NCBI GenBank assembly: GCA_002899765.1
Contig: PPDH01000029.1
Location: 21,551 to 85,550, forward strand
Direction of reading: 5' to 3'
Length of the DNA stretch: 64,000 nucleotides
DNA from: Sulfurimonas sp.
GTDB taxonomy: Bacteria; Campylobacterota; Campylobacteria; Campylobacterales; Sulfurimonadaceae
In this document: positions 1 through 10,289 of the stretch, piece by piece
Layout of the letters: each line of letters begins with the position of its first letter
How positions within the stretch are numbered: the first letter of the stretch is position 1
Position numbers and translations under genes: made by a program
The notes under the pieces: generated by a model
Seen by the model: the letters and a program-made list of their open reading frames with translations, nothing else
Databases searched by the model: none
What the model was told of the DNA's origin: nothing

Positions 1-1
1 A

Positions 2-73
2 ACTGAAAAATACATGTCAATAGATATGACAAATGCTGAGAGAATACCGCTACTACCGAATGTAACACTATAA
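2..73 (+). CDS. C-terminal end of an unidentified protein (partial)
   Basis: The frame starting at base 2 is open from the window edge to a TAA at 71-73 and encodes 23 residues ending in LLPNVTL. It lies 33 bp upstream of, and on the same strand as, the sensor kinase gene, so it is probably the tail of the preceding gene in that operon. Too little is left to name a family. Confidence 0.45.
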   Translation, partial: TEKYMSIDMTNAERIPLLPNVTL

Positions 74-106
74 AATTAGGTGCGAAAGCTCAGTTAAGTA
101 GTGCTC

Positions 107-3100
107 ATGAAAAAAATCTTTGTTTTTCTCTCTTTTCTCACTTGCATATTTGCGCATGAGAATATAAAATTTGGTGTTTTTGCCTACAAGGGCGTATAAC
201 AAACTCGAAAACAGTATGAACCGCTTGTAAAAGCACTCAATGAAAAGCTCGATAAAAAAGTTATATTGGAGGTTTTGTCTCAAGATGAGATAAATAAAAA
301 AATAGCCGACAAAGAGCTTGACATCGTTACAACAAATCCCACACACTTTTTGGTCATACGAGACAAACATGCACTTAGCGGCGCCATAGCAACACTTAAT
401 GGCTACGCCAATGGCAGCACTACTAATAAGCTTGGTGGCGTTATGATTGTAAGGAAAGAGAGCGAGATAAAAAATCTTAAAGACATTCAAAATAAAATCA
501 TCGCAGCACCCAGCAAATCCCATATGGGAGGCTACAGGGCACAAGCGTATGAGCTCTATCTAGCAGGTATTGATATCTCTAAAAAGAGTAAAAAGATTAT
601 AGAAACAAAGAGTTCTCATCAAGAAGTTGTACATGCTGTTTTATCTGGAGTAGTTGATGTTGGTTTTATAAGGGATGGCATTTTAGAGGAGATGCTAAGA
701 AGAGCAGAGATAAAAGAGGATGATATAAAAATTCTTAATGAACAAAAAGGTTTAGATCATCCTTATAAAGTTTCAACAAAACTCTATCCTGAATGGCCCA
801 TTTTTGCTCTGCCACATATAGAAGAGAGTATTGTAAAAGATTTTATAGGTGCGCTCTTTTCTATCAAATGCAATGAAGAGATGAAAAAAGTAGGTATACA
901 TGATTACACGCTTCCAGCTGATTATCTTAAAACAGAAGAGCTTTCTCGCGCCCTTCGACTTCCGCCTTTTGACAAAGCGCAAAAAGTCATTTTCGCAGAT
1001 ATCTTAAACAGCAATAAAACGGAGATAGCGGCGATTTTTACTTTTTTGCTCTTAGGTCTTTTTTACCATCTAAAAGAGAAAAAGAGAAAAAACTTTATCT
1101 CTTCACTTCTCTCAAATATGGGAGAGGGTGTTTATGGAGTCGATGCGCTTGGAAATTGTACATGGATTAACCAGAGAGCTCTTGAGATGCTTGGATTTAG
1201 CGAAAGCGAGGTTTTACATAAAGATCAGCATGTGCTTTTTCATTACCACAAATATAACGAAGAGGTTTATAGTGCGCATGAATGTCCCATATATCTCACA
1301 GCTCATGATAAAATACAAAGAAGCATGAGTGAACACTTTATAAAAAAAGATGGTTCACTTCTTCCTGTTTACATTACTGTAAATTCTCTAAAAGAGGGAG
1401 GAGCGATTGTCGTCTTTAGAGACATCAGTGAAGCAATCGCCAAAGAGGAAGAGCTTAAAAAAAGTGAAAATCTCTTTAGAACTTTTTTTGAGATTTTTCC
1501 AGAGCCTGTTGTTATAACAGATATCCAAACCCATCTTGCGCACAGCTTCAATAAAGCTGCCCATCTTCAACTTGGTTATACCGCCGATGAGTTCAAAAAG
1601 TTGCGCATAGAAGAGTATGATGCGGTTGAAAATATGGATGAAGTTCGTGAGCACTTAGAGAAGATTATGACAAAGGGAGCAGATCATTTTGAGACAAAAC
1701 ATCGCACAAAAGATGGTTTGCTTCTCGATATATCCGTATCAGTACAGCTTGTAAATATTGAAGAAAAAGATTATATCTTGAGTGTTCACAGAGACATCAC
1801 TAAAATCAAGCGCTACCAAAGAGACCTTAGGTTTCAAAAACAGCGGCTTGACTCTATCATAGAGGGAACAAATGCAGGCACATGGGAGTGGGATATTCAA
1901 ACCGACAGCACTGTCTTCAATGAGAGATGGGCAGAGATTATCGGCTATACGCTTGAAGAGCTCTATCCTGTTTCGGTAGAGACATGGATAAAATATACTC
2001 ATCCGGACGATTTTCTTAAGGCAAAAGAGATTTTACAAAAACACTTTAGCGGCGAGAGTGACTACTATGAGTGTGAAATGCGGATAAAGCACAGAGACGG
2101 ACATTGGGTTTGGGTTTTAGACAGAGGAAAGGTGTCTGAATGGTCAAAAGATAAAAAACCGCTTCTCATGTCTGGAGCACGCCAAGATATAACGCGCATG
2201 AAGCTTGCACAAGAAGAGATTGAAAACAGCCAAAAACTTCTTGAACTCTTCTTCAAGCAGTCAATTTACGGTTTTTTCTTTATGATGCTTGATGAGCCAA
2301 TTGTCTGGAATGATACCATTGACAAAGAAAAAGCGCTTGATTATATATTTGAGCATCAGCGTATTACTAAGATAAACGAAGCGATGCTTGAGCAGTATGG
2401 AGCCAAAGAGGAGGACTTTTTAGGTTTTACGCCCAGAGATTTTTTTGAACATAATATCGATGAGGGGCGCAAAATCTGGAGAGATTTTTTTGATAAAGGC
2501 GCTTGGCATGTCAACACGAATGAGAGAAAATTTGACGGCACTCCTATGATAATAAACGGGGATTACATCTGTTTATATGATAACGAGGGAAGGATTACAG
2601 GTCATTTTGGAGTACAAAGAGAGGTTAGTGATGAGATAAAAAGCAAAGAAGCGCTTATGCTGGCAAAAGAAGAAGCAGAGCGTGCCAATGCTTCAAAAAG
2701 CGAATTTTTAGCAAATATGAGTCATGAGATAAGAACGCCCATGAATGCCATCATTGGGCTTAGCGAGATTTTGCTTGATAGCTATTTAGATGAAAAACAG
2801 TCTGATTATCTACATAAAATAAACAGTTCATCAAGAATGCTCTTGGCAATCATCAACGACATATTGGACTTCTCAAAGATTGAAGCCAATATGTTAGAGA
2901 TTGAACATGAGGAGTTCAGTTTGGCAAATCTTCTCTCTCAAACCATGATGATATTTGCACAAACTGCTCAAAGCAAGGGGCTTAAACTATCATGTGAGAC
3001 TTCAGATGAGATGCCAAATGTGGTAATCGGAGATGAGCTTAGAGTAAGCCAAGTGCTTCTAAATCTCATAAGCAATGCACTCAAGTTCACCAAAGAGGGC

Positions 3101-4435
3101 GAGGTAAAACTCAGCGTCTCACTTAGAGAAAAAACTCAAAACAGCGCTGTTGTTCACTTTGAGGTAAGCGATACGGGCATCGTAATCCAAAAGGAGCATG
3201 TAGAAAAACTCTTCACTCCATTTTCTCAAGCCGACAGCTCCACAACAAGAAAATATGGCGGAACGGGACTCGGGCTCTCTATTTCAACAAGACTTCTTGA
3301 AGCCATGGACTCAAAAATTAAAGTACAAAGTGAAATAGGTGTTGGCTCCGTTTTTAGTTTTGATATAGCTTTTGATGTCTCTTCATGGGAGCAAAACAAC
3401 TTAGTTATGGAAGAGAAATCAAGTAAACGTATCCAAAAAAAATCTCTGGATTATCCCGACTTGAGTCATATAAATCTTCTACTTGTAGAGGACAATATAA
3501 TCAATCAAGAGGTAGCTGCATCTATACTTCAAAGGGTAAAAATCACACCACAAATTGCAGATAACGGCAAAGAAGCGCTAGATCTCTTCTTGGCACAACA
3601 AAAATTCTTTGATCTCATCCTTATGGATCTTCAAATGCCTGTTATGAGCGGATATGAAGCTGCTAAAATCATAAGAGAGCACGACAAAGAGATTCCGATT
3701 ATAGCGCTAACGGCAGCTGCAACTATTGAGGACAAAAACAAGGTGCTAAATGCAGGCATGAATGACCATCTCTGCAAGCCTATTAATAGCGACGAGATGC
3801 TAAAGACGGTTTTGAAATGGCTTGGTATAACTGTCATGAGGGAGCAAGAAACCCAAACTTCTCAAAAAGAAAATGTGGTTTTAGATATTGAGCATATTAA
3901 AAACCTTGTTGGCACAAATGAAAATCTGCTTCACAAAATCTTGTCTCGGTTTTTAAAAGAGCTTGAAGAGGATTTTGCATCTCTGCCTGAGCTTCTCCAT
4001 GCAAACGACCCTCTGGCAAAACCTCTGCTGCATGCACTCAAAGGCGTAAGCGGAAATGTCGGAGCAAATGAACTAAGCTCTTTATGTAAACAGATTGATG
4101 GCATGCACAAAAAAAACATCTTGATACCTCCGCAAAAAATAGAGCACCTAAGAGATGCTATTAGCAAATTAAAGGCTAAAATAAGAGAGACTTTAAAAGA
4201 TGAGGGCATATCTTTTGAGAGAACTTTTTTAAGCGAGCAAGATTTGCAAAATCTCTTTGATGAGATATCAAAAGAGATTCAAAACGGAACCATGGTTGAG
4301 GTACAAAAACAACAGCTTCTTTTTGAAGGACTCAAAGAGAAGATAAATGCACATGAACTAGAGTTATGGATGAGTGCCATGGATAATTTTGACTACAACA
4401 AAGCATACGATATTATGAAAGAGTGGCAATTATAA
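107..4435 (+). pseudogene. PhnD-sensor hybrid histidine kinase with PAS, receiver and HPt domains, interrupted by one stop
   Basis: Multidomain membrane sensor kinase of 1442 codons. From the ATG at 107 it reads: signal peptide (MKKIFVFLSFLTCIFA), a periplasmic phosphonate-binding-like (PhnD/SBP) domain to about residue 290, a membrane helix near 306-324, about four PAS domains (331-840), HisKA with H873 in MSHEIRTPMNAIIG, HATPase, a receiver with D1174 in LMDLQMP, and an HPt with H1309 in HALKG. Codon 31 (197-199) is TAA where relatives have Glu (KGV-E-QTRK), after which the sensor domain continues in frame; a TTG at 266 would only give a product lacking the signal peptide. The ATPase glycine box reads DTGIVI instead of DTGIGI (Val1026, codon GTA). 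The gene overlaps the next one by one base (TAATG). Known family logic: ligand binding drives a His-Asp-His-Asp relay. The ligand is unknown. Confidence 0.85.
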
Positions 4436-5343
4436 TGCAAGAAAACTACACGCCCACAGTACTGATAGTAGATGATGTTCCTGCGAACATCGCCATACTC
4501 TCGGACCTTTTAAAAGAGAACTATAAAATCAAAGTAGCAAACAACGGTCAAAGAGCCCTTGAGCTCGCAAGAGCAAAAGAGAAGCCAGACCTAATCCTTT
4601 TAGATATAGAAATGCCACTCATGGGCGGCTATGATGTTTGCAAAAAGCTTAAAGAATCATCGGATACCAAAGATATTCACATCATATTTGTAACTGCAAA
4701 AGACGGCTTAAGTGATGAAGAGCATGGACTAAAACTAGGAGCCATAGACTACATCAAAAAACCATTCCATCCCGCCATCATAAAGATTAGAGTCAAAAAC
4801 CATATAACACTCAAGCTCAAAAGTGATAAACTTGAAGAAATTTCAATGTGTGATAGCATCACGGGGATTTCAAACAGAAGATTTTTCGATGAAGCTTTTG
4901 AAAAGAAATACAAAGAGACCTCAAGAGAGAAAAAAAATCTCGGAGTCATTATGATAGATATAGATTATTTTAAATTTTACAATGATAACTATGGTCACTG
5001 GAAGGGAGATGAGTGCCTTGTAAAAGTAGCACGCGCTATCAAAAGAACCATAAAACGCCCAAGTGATATTGCTTCACGCTACGGCGGGGAAGAGTTTGTT
5101 GTATTGCTCAAAGACATAGATAAAGAGGGCGTAAAAAAAGTAGCTGAGGCTCTGGTTCATGCAGTTGCGAATTTAAAGATAGAGCATGAGCACTCTTTGG
5201 CTTCAAAGTATGTAACCATAAGTGCAGGAGTTGCTCTAAAAGAAACAGAAGAGATCTCCATGCAAGAGCTGCTAAAAAAAGCAGATGATGAACTCTACCG
5301 CGCCAAAGAAAGCGGCAGAAACAGATTTTGCGCAGAATTTTAA
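4435..5343 (+). CDS. Response regulator with GGDEF diguanylate cyclase domain
   Basis: Receiver-GGDEF protein of about 302 residues that should make cyclic di-GMP when phosphorylated. The receiver has the acidic pair in LIVDD and the phospho-acceptor D57 in LLLDIEMP. The GGDEF active site is RYGGEEF, near residue 220, preceded by RPSD five residues upstream, which fits an inhibitory I-site. The ATG at 4435 overlaps the kinase stop codon (TAATG); a GTG at 4423 is possible but less likely. Being translationally coupled to the hybrid kinase, it is the obvious output partner. No odd residues are seen and the gene appears intact, unlike its upstream partner. Confidence 0.9.
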   Translation: MQENYTPTVLIVDDVPANIAILSDLLKENYKIKVANNGQRALELARAKEKPDLILLDIEMPLMGGYDVCKKLKESSDTKDIHIIFVTAKDGLSDEEHGLKLGAIDYIKKPFHPAIIKIRVKNHITLKLKSDKLEEISMCDSITGISNRRFFDEAFEKKYKETSREKKNLGVIMIDIDYFKFYNDNYGHWKGDECLVKVARAIKRTIKRPSDIASRYGGEEFVVLLKDIDKEGVKKVAEALVHAVANLKIEHEHSLASKYVTISAGVALKETEEISMQELLKKADDELYRAKESGRNRFCAEF

Positions 5344-6119
5344 AACTGTATTAATCCATCAATAGGAGAAGATGCAGTTGCATAAGGTTTTTTAGGAATT
5401 CTTCCTGCAAGATAGCTCATACGTCCTGCGATTACGGCGTGCTTCATAGCCTCTGCCATCATCATAGGATTTTGCGCCTGTGCAATAGCGGTATTTGTCA
5501 AAACTCCCTCAGCACCAAGCTCCATTGCGTACGCGGCATCGCTCGCACACCCTATTCCCGCATCTACGATTACGGGAACGTTTACGGCTTCACGGATAAA
5601 GACTATGTTGTATGGATTTTGAATCCCCAAACCACTCCCGATTGGCGCTGCAAGAGGCATAATGGCATGTGCACCTGCATCTTCAAGACGTTTAGCCATG
5701 ATAGGGTCATCCGAAGTGTACGCCATAATGGTAAATCCCTCTTTTGAGAGTATTTCACACGCTTTGATGGTCTCTAAAACATCAGGATAAAGAGTCTTTT
5801 GCGTATCTCCGATAACCTCTAGTTTTATAAGGTCGATTCACGTAGCCTCGCGTGTAAGCCTAAAAGTGGTAATTGCCTCTTCTGCGGTTACGCATCCTGC
5901 AGAGTTTGGCAAAAACTTTACATTTGTTCCCGCAAACGTATCACGAAGATTCTCTTGATCGGGGTTTGTAATGTTGAGACGGCGCACGGCAACAGTGATG
6001 AGTTCGCTTCCGCTAACTAATGTCGCCTCTTTTGTTGTTTTAAAATCTTTGTACTTTCCGCTTCCGACTATCAGACGCGAGCCTAGTTCATATTTTCCGA
6101 TTTTTAGTATATCTTTCAT
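5340..6119 (-). pseudogene. thiG: Thiazole synthase ThiG, interrupted by one in-frame TGA
   Basis: ThiG makes the thiazole phosphate of thiamine from 1-deoxy-xylulose 5-phosphate, glycine- or tyrosine-derived dehydroglycine and ThiS thiocarboxylate. The 259-codon length and motifs fit: [63 protein letters not shown] and a C-terminal [13 protein letters not shown]. Codon 94 (5838-5840) is TGA within [12 protein letters not shown], where the family commonly has Gly; GGA to TGA is a G-to-T change. The frame is otherwise unbroken, so as read the gene would give only a truncated barrel. It follows the NAD(P)HX repair gene by 8 bp. No thiS, thiF or thiH is visible in the window. Confidence 0.9.
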
Positions 6120-6127
6120 TCTCTTTC

Positions 6128-7492
6128 CTATAATCTGCTTATTTCATTTATTAAATCATCCGGTGTAAGCGAAAAATCAGCCCCACCGTAATTTAGTGCA
6201 AGTTTAACATGTGTTAATGAACCGTTGATTGCCGCTTCAAGTGCACAATATCGTTGCGCCAAGAGAGCCCCGATGAGACCGCTTAAAACATCGCCGCTTC
6301 CGCCTTTTGCCAACGCAGACGTTCCGTGAGGGTTAACAAAAATCTCATCGCCTCTGCCTATTATGACATTGGCTCCTTTTAAAAGAAGCGTAACATGTGG
6401 ATATTTTTTGCAAAACATCTCTACATATCTAAAGCGCTCTTTTTGAAGTTCATCTACCGTTATCTCGGCAATTTTTACTCTTTTTAAAAGTGATACAAAC
6501 TCTTTTGCATGCGGCGTGAGGACAACCTCGCCTCTTTTTAAAATCTCCAAAACGGCTTGCATGTGAAATATGTCTGCATCCGCAATCAGCGGCAGAGAGT
6601 TGTCCAAAAACTTCTCTAACTCTTGCGCGCTAAACTCTTCTCCAAGACCCATTCCCAAAGCCAAAGCAGTCGTGTTTTTTGGTACTTCATGTTAGTACAT
6701 GAGCATATGCGGAATCTCGATTTTTTCAAATCCTACAAGTGTTACAAGCCCGCTTCCAAACCTCAGTGCGCTAAGAGCACTCATGATACTTGCTCCGCTC
6801 TTCTGCCCGGACGCAACAGTCAAATGCCCGTAAGAGCCTTTGTGAGAATCTTTTTTTACTCTAGAGGGGAGCTTTAAATCATCCAAATCAAGCAGTTTAC
6901 AGTTGCTCTGTTTTTCGTAAACATGTCGGCTCACACCCAAATCAAGAACTTTTATCCCACCGACAAACTCTTTAGAACTATCTAAAAACATGCTTTTTTT
7001 CAAAGCACCCATGGTCAATGTTATATCTGCGATAAACTTATACCCCGATGGAACATCACAAGCGATTTTGAAAGCTTTTAGCATATTCATCTTTTGGATT
7101 ATGCCTATGAGCTCTTCGCTAAATTCACCGCTAAATCCCGTTCCGACAATCGCATCCACCAAAACATCGCATGGCTCAAGCTCTGCAGACTCTTTTACGC
7201 CTATAGCATAAGCTCTTTTTTGCTGCAAAAGTGCCATTTTAGATACGGGTTTTTTAGCATAAAATACCGACACATCATAATCTACATGCAGAAGCCTCGC
7301 AAGAGCAATACCGTCAGCTCCGTTATTACCGCTCCCACAAACTATTATGACTTTTGAATTTTTTTCAAATTTGTTACGAATATACTCAGCCATACCATCT
7401 GCGGCATGTTCCATCAAAATATCTTCGCTTAAAAAAAACTCTTCGTAACATCTCTTATCTAAAGATGCTACCTCATCAAAAAGTTTTTGCAT
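6128..7492 (-). pseudogene. nnr: Bifunctional NAD(P)H-hydrate epimerase/dehydratase, interrupted by one TAA
   Basis: Metabolite-repair enzyme that restores NAD(P)H from its hydrated forms. Residues 1 to about 210 are the epimerase (YjeF_N) with the GSGNNGADG nucleotide motif and VDAIVGTGFSG; the rest is the ADP/ATP-dependent dehydratase (ribokinase fold) with HKGSYGHL, LTPHAKEF and the GTSALAKGGSGDVLSG signature. The 454-codon length matches the fused enzyme. A TAA at 6692-6694 (codon 267) splits the dehydratase half: ...PHMLMY-*-HEVPKNT, readily explained as GAA (Glu) changed by G-to-T. The epimerase half could still be made. Start ATG at 7492 lies 2 bp after the upstream ATPase stop; thiG follows. 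Confidence 0.9.
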
Positions 7493-7494
7493 CT

Positions 7495-8229
7495 CTACTC
7501 TTTGTTAACATACTCATCAATTTCGACTATATTACTTTTTATATCATTAAACAAAAGTGTATGATAGTTTGTTCTATACTGATAGAAAAATCTGTTTTTA
7601 GGAAGTTTTTTCAAGTTTGCCGTGTTGAAATACTCAAAGTTTGAGCATCTTCCAAGATACAAAAATGTAAAAAGCAATTTTATCTGCGGATTTTCAAAGG
7701 TGCTGTGAGGCTGTGCCAAAAATGTAAGACCATATTTTTTTATATTTAAAAAGGTCAACATGTAGAGTAAAAAATATTCAAATTTTGTATAAAAACCGTT
7801 TAAATTTTCAATATCATGGAAAAAGTAGTAGTAGTTATCCAACAATCCTTTTATCTGAAGAGTCTCAGTCAGCTTGCTTTTTATGTCTCTTTTGTTTGAG
7901 AAATACGCAGGGTCAACTGCCATGTAGATATGTTTTCTCTCATCAATAAGCTTGTTGAACTGCTCTAAAAACTCATCGCTCTCATCAAATCTTATGTAGT
8001 TAAAGTACTCATCTTTATATCTAAGCTCTATATCATCAACATCCGAATTTGAAAAATCAAGATAGAGTGTTGCAACATTACTGTCGATTATATAATTTCG
8101 TATTTTACACGCCAGATTTGTTTTGCCTGCACCCTCGTTTCCTAAAATCAGCGTATTGAAAAACAGTACCCGCTCTTCAACTTTAAGTGTATTGATGCTG
8201 CTTACATATTTTCCTAGTTTATCTCTCAT
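7495..8229 (-). CDS. P-loop ATP-binding protein of unknown role
   Basis: A 244-residue protein with a clear Walker A motif GNEGAGKT near residue 30 and a following strand YLDFSNSD; the hydrophobic-acidic run HIYMAVDP near residue 100 may be the Walker B region. The rest has no family signature I recognise; the C-terminal half is rich in Phe, Tyr and Leu. It is the first gene of a minus-strand set with nnr and thiG (2 bp to nnr) and is divergent from kdsD across 154 bp. Start ATG at 8229 has a purine-rich stretch (AGAGGG) upstream. A role in nucleotide-dependent switching or DNA/membrane partitioning is possible but not shown. Confidence 0.7.
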   Translation of the reverse strand: MRDKLGKYVSSINTLKVEERVLFFNTLILGNEGAGKTNLACKIRNYIIDSNVATLYLDFSNSDVDDIELRYKDEYFNYIRFDESDEFLEQFNKLIDERKHIYMAVDPAYFSNKRDIKSKLTETLQIKGLLDNYYYFFHDIENLNGFYTKFEYFLLYMLTFLNIKKYGLTFLAQPHSTFENPQIKLLFTFLYLGRCSNFEYFNTANLKKLPKNRFFYQYRTNYHTLLFNDIKSNIVEIDEYVNKE

Positions 8230-8371
8230 TTTTTTCCCTCTAAAAAGTTTGGGAATTATTATATCTTATCTCTTGTAAATTGAACTTACGTGCTTTTCAT
8301 AAAAGTGCATAAAGTACCTTGTGATTCTCGAAAAACAAAGTTTTGGTGTGTAATATCAATTATAAAAAGGG

Positions 8372-8377
8372 TATAAT
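8372..8377 (+). promoter_or_regulatory. -10 box of a probably leaderless kdsD promoter
   Basis: TATAAT in the context GGGTATAATTGCGC ends 6 bases before the kdsD ATG at 8384. Transcription normally starts about 7 bases after the -10 box, so the mRNA would begin at or next to the start codon. No Shine-Dalgarno sequence is present between them. Confidence 0.5.
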
Positions 8378-8383
8378 TGCGCT

Positions 8384-9346
8384 ATGAATTACAAACAAAT
8401 AGCACAAGAAACTTTAAATATTGAAGCCCAAACGCTCCTAAAGTGCGCCCAAAATATTGGTGATGTCTTTGATAGAGCCGTGGAAATCATCCTTACATGT
8501 AAAGGTAAACTTATCGTCTCCGGTGTAGGCAAATCAGGACTTATCGGTGCAAAGATGGCGGCAACATTCGCTTCTACCGGCACACCTAGCTTTTTCCTGC
8601 ACCCAACAGAAGCGCTTCATGGCGATTTGGGAATGATTGGCAAAGATGATGTTGTTCTCGCCATTAGCTACAGCGGCGAGAGTGAAGAGTTAAGCTCCAT
8701 ACTCCCACACATCAAAAGATTTGACATTCAGCTTATCGGCATGACGAGAGATAAAAGCTCCACGCTTGGAAGATACAGCGATTTGGTTATTGATATTGTA
8801 GTTGAAAAAGAGGCATGCCCCTTAAACATTGCGCCGACAAGTTCAACCACGCTTACACTTGCACTCGGCGATGCGCTTGCGGTATGTCTCATGAAGGCAA
8901 AAAACTTTAAAAAAAGCGATTTTGCCTCATTTCATCCCGGCGGAGCTTTGGGAAAACAGCTATTTGTAAAAGTTAAAGATTTGATGAGAACAAAAGATTT
9001 GCCAATCATAACGGCAGACACAAAACTCAAAGATGCCATTGTAAAGATTAGCGAAGGCAGGATTGGAACGGTTCTAATTACCGATGAGTTAGGCAGACTT
9101 CAAGCACTTGTAAGTGACGGCGATATTCGCAGAGCGCTTATGAGTGAAGATTTTTCGCTTCAAGAGAGCGTCTTAAAGTATGCAACCATCAACCCAAAAA
9201 CAATAGATGATGAAAATATGCTTGCAAGTGAAGCACTTGTGATTATAGAAGAGATGAAGATACAACTTTTAGTTGTGACGGACAGAGAGAAAAAAGTAAT
9301 CGGAGTGCTTCATATCCATACTTTGATAGAAAAAGGTATATCGTGA
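8384..9346 (+). CDS. kdsD: Arabinose-5-phosphate isomerase (KdsD/KpsF family)
   Basis: Cytoplasmic isomerase converting ribulose 5-phosphate to arabinose 5-phosphate, the first step to Kdo for lipopolysaccharide. At 320 residues it has the usual architecture: an N-terminal SIS sugar-isomerase domain (GVGKSGLIG, STGTPSFFLHPTEALHGDLG, ISYSGES, FHPGGALG) followed by a CBS pair (about 205-320; VSDGDIRRAL). The stop overlaps the GTG of rluB by 4 bp, so the two are probably cotranscribed. The promoter appears leaderless (see the -10 box at 8372). No unusual residues are seen. Confidence 0.95.
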   Translation: MNYKQIAQETLNIEAQTLLKCAQNIGDVFDRAVEIILTCKGKLIVSGVGKSGLIGAKMAATFASTGTPSFFLHPTEALHGDLGMIGKDDVVLAISYSGESEELSSILPHIKRFDIQLIGMTRDKSSTLGRYSDLVIDIVVEKEACPLNIAPTSSTTLTLALGDALAVCLMKAKNFKKSDFASFHPGGALGKQLFVKVKDLMRTKDLPIITADTKLKDAIVKISEGRIGTVLITDELGRLQALVSDGDIRRALMSEDFSLQESVLKYATINPKTIDDENMLASEALVIIEEMKIQLLVVTDREKKVIGVLHIHTLIEKGIS

Positions 9347-10287
9347 GATTAAATAAATACATTGCTCACCACTCAAGCTACTCAAGAATAGAAGCCGACA
9401 AAGCGATTCAAGACGGCTATGTTAGAGTCGACGGTGAGATTCAAACAAACCCGGCAACCGATGTTACAGAAGGTGTAAGCATCGTCTATGTAAGCGGCAA
9501 ACAAGTTAGTCCTAGAGATAAATATACGGTTATTGTTTACAACAAACCTAAGGGCGAACTTGTAACAAAAAGCGACCCAAAGGGCAGAAGAACTATATAT
9601 GAGAGCTTAAGCAAAGAGTATAAACATTACGTTCCCGTAGGAAGACTTGACTATGCCTCAGAGGGCTTGCTTCTTCTAACCGATGCTTCAAGGGTTGCAT
9701 CGGCTCTTATGGAGTCGGACTTGGAGAGAATCTATAAGATTAAGATAAAAGGCGAGGTTACTCCCGACATTGAGGACGCGATGCTTAAGGGAATGACGCT
9801 CGATGATGCATCTGCAGGCGGACACTCACACTCTAAAGTCATGGCGATGGAGTTTAAACCTTTCATAGGGTATAAAATCCAGAAAAATCAGCCAAACTAT
9901 TCAATCCTCAAAGTAGCACTTAGCGAAGGGAAAAACCGCGAGCTTAGAAGATTTTTTGCCCACTTTTGAGCAGAGATTGTCGACCTTAAGAGAATCAGTT
10001 TCGCAGAGATTGAACTCAACAATCTTCCTGAGGGAAAGGTTAGATTTTTAAGCCGCAGCGAATACTCGGCTCTCTCAAAGTTTTTAAAAGAAGAGAAAAA
10101 ATCAGAACTAAAAGAGCTTAGAGAACTAGGCAAGAGTGATGAAAAAAGAAGTTTCAAAAAAGATGAGAACAAGAGTTTTAAGAAAAATGAGGGCAAGGGT
10201 TTAAAAAAAGAAGAGAGTAAAAGTTTTAAAAAAGATGAGAAAAAACCAGCCTTTAAAAGTAAAAAGCCGATTAAAAAGAAGCGTTAA
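9343..10287 (+). pseudogene. rluB: 23S rRNA pseudouridine synthase (RluB family) with Lys-rich tail, interrupted by TGA
   Basis: S4-type pseudouridine synthase. Residues 1-60 form the S4 RNA-binding domain (MRLNKYIAHHSSYSRIEAD); the catalytic motif GRLDYASEGLLLLT carries the nucleophilic Asp; SEGKNRELRRFFAHF is the conserved late motif. Codon 209 (9967-9969) is TGA exactly where the family has Gly (AHF-G-AEIVDLKR), so GGA to TGA by G-to-T. The frame then continues for 105 codons: about 35 that complete the domain and then a Lys/Ser/Phe-rich tail with repeated SFKKDE-like units. Start GTG at 9343 overlaps the kdsD stop. The truncated product would keep the catalytic Asp but lose the last strands. 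Confidence 0.88.
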
Positions 10288-10289
10288 AA

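Noticed and set aside
68-544. 158-codon minus-strand open frame over the kinase 5' region
   Set aside because: It runs antisense to the signal peptide and sensor domain, has Cys/Phe-rich unlikely composition and no ribosome-binding site.
5340-6119. Two separate small genes in place of thiG, and likewise for the other split genes
   Set aside because: Neither half is a complete domain, the frame is continuous, and the joined product matches the full family length.
5838-9969. UGA read as glycine, as in Gracilibacteria/SR1
   Set aside because: Both in-frame TGA codons replace Gly, which is tempting, but TGA is a normal terminator in this window (for example kdsD, the phosphorylase-like gene, the radical SAM gene and the MBL gene all end in TGA), and ten other interruptions are TAA or TAG.
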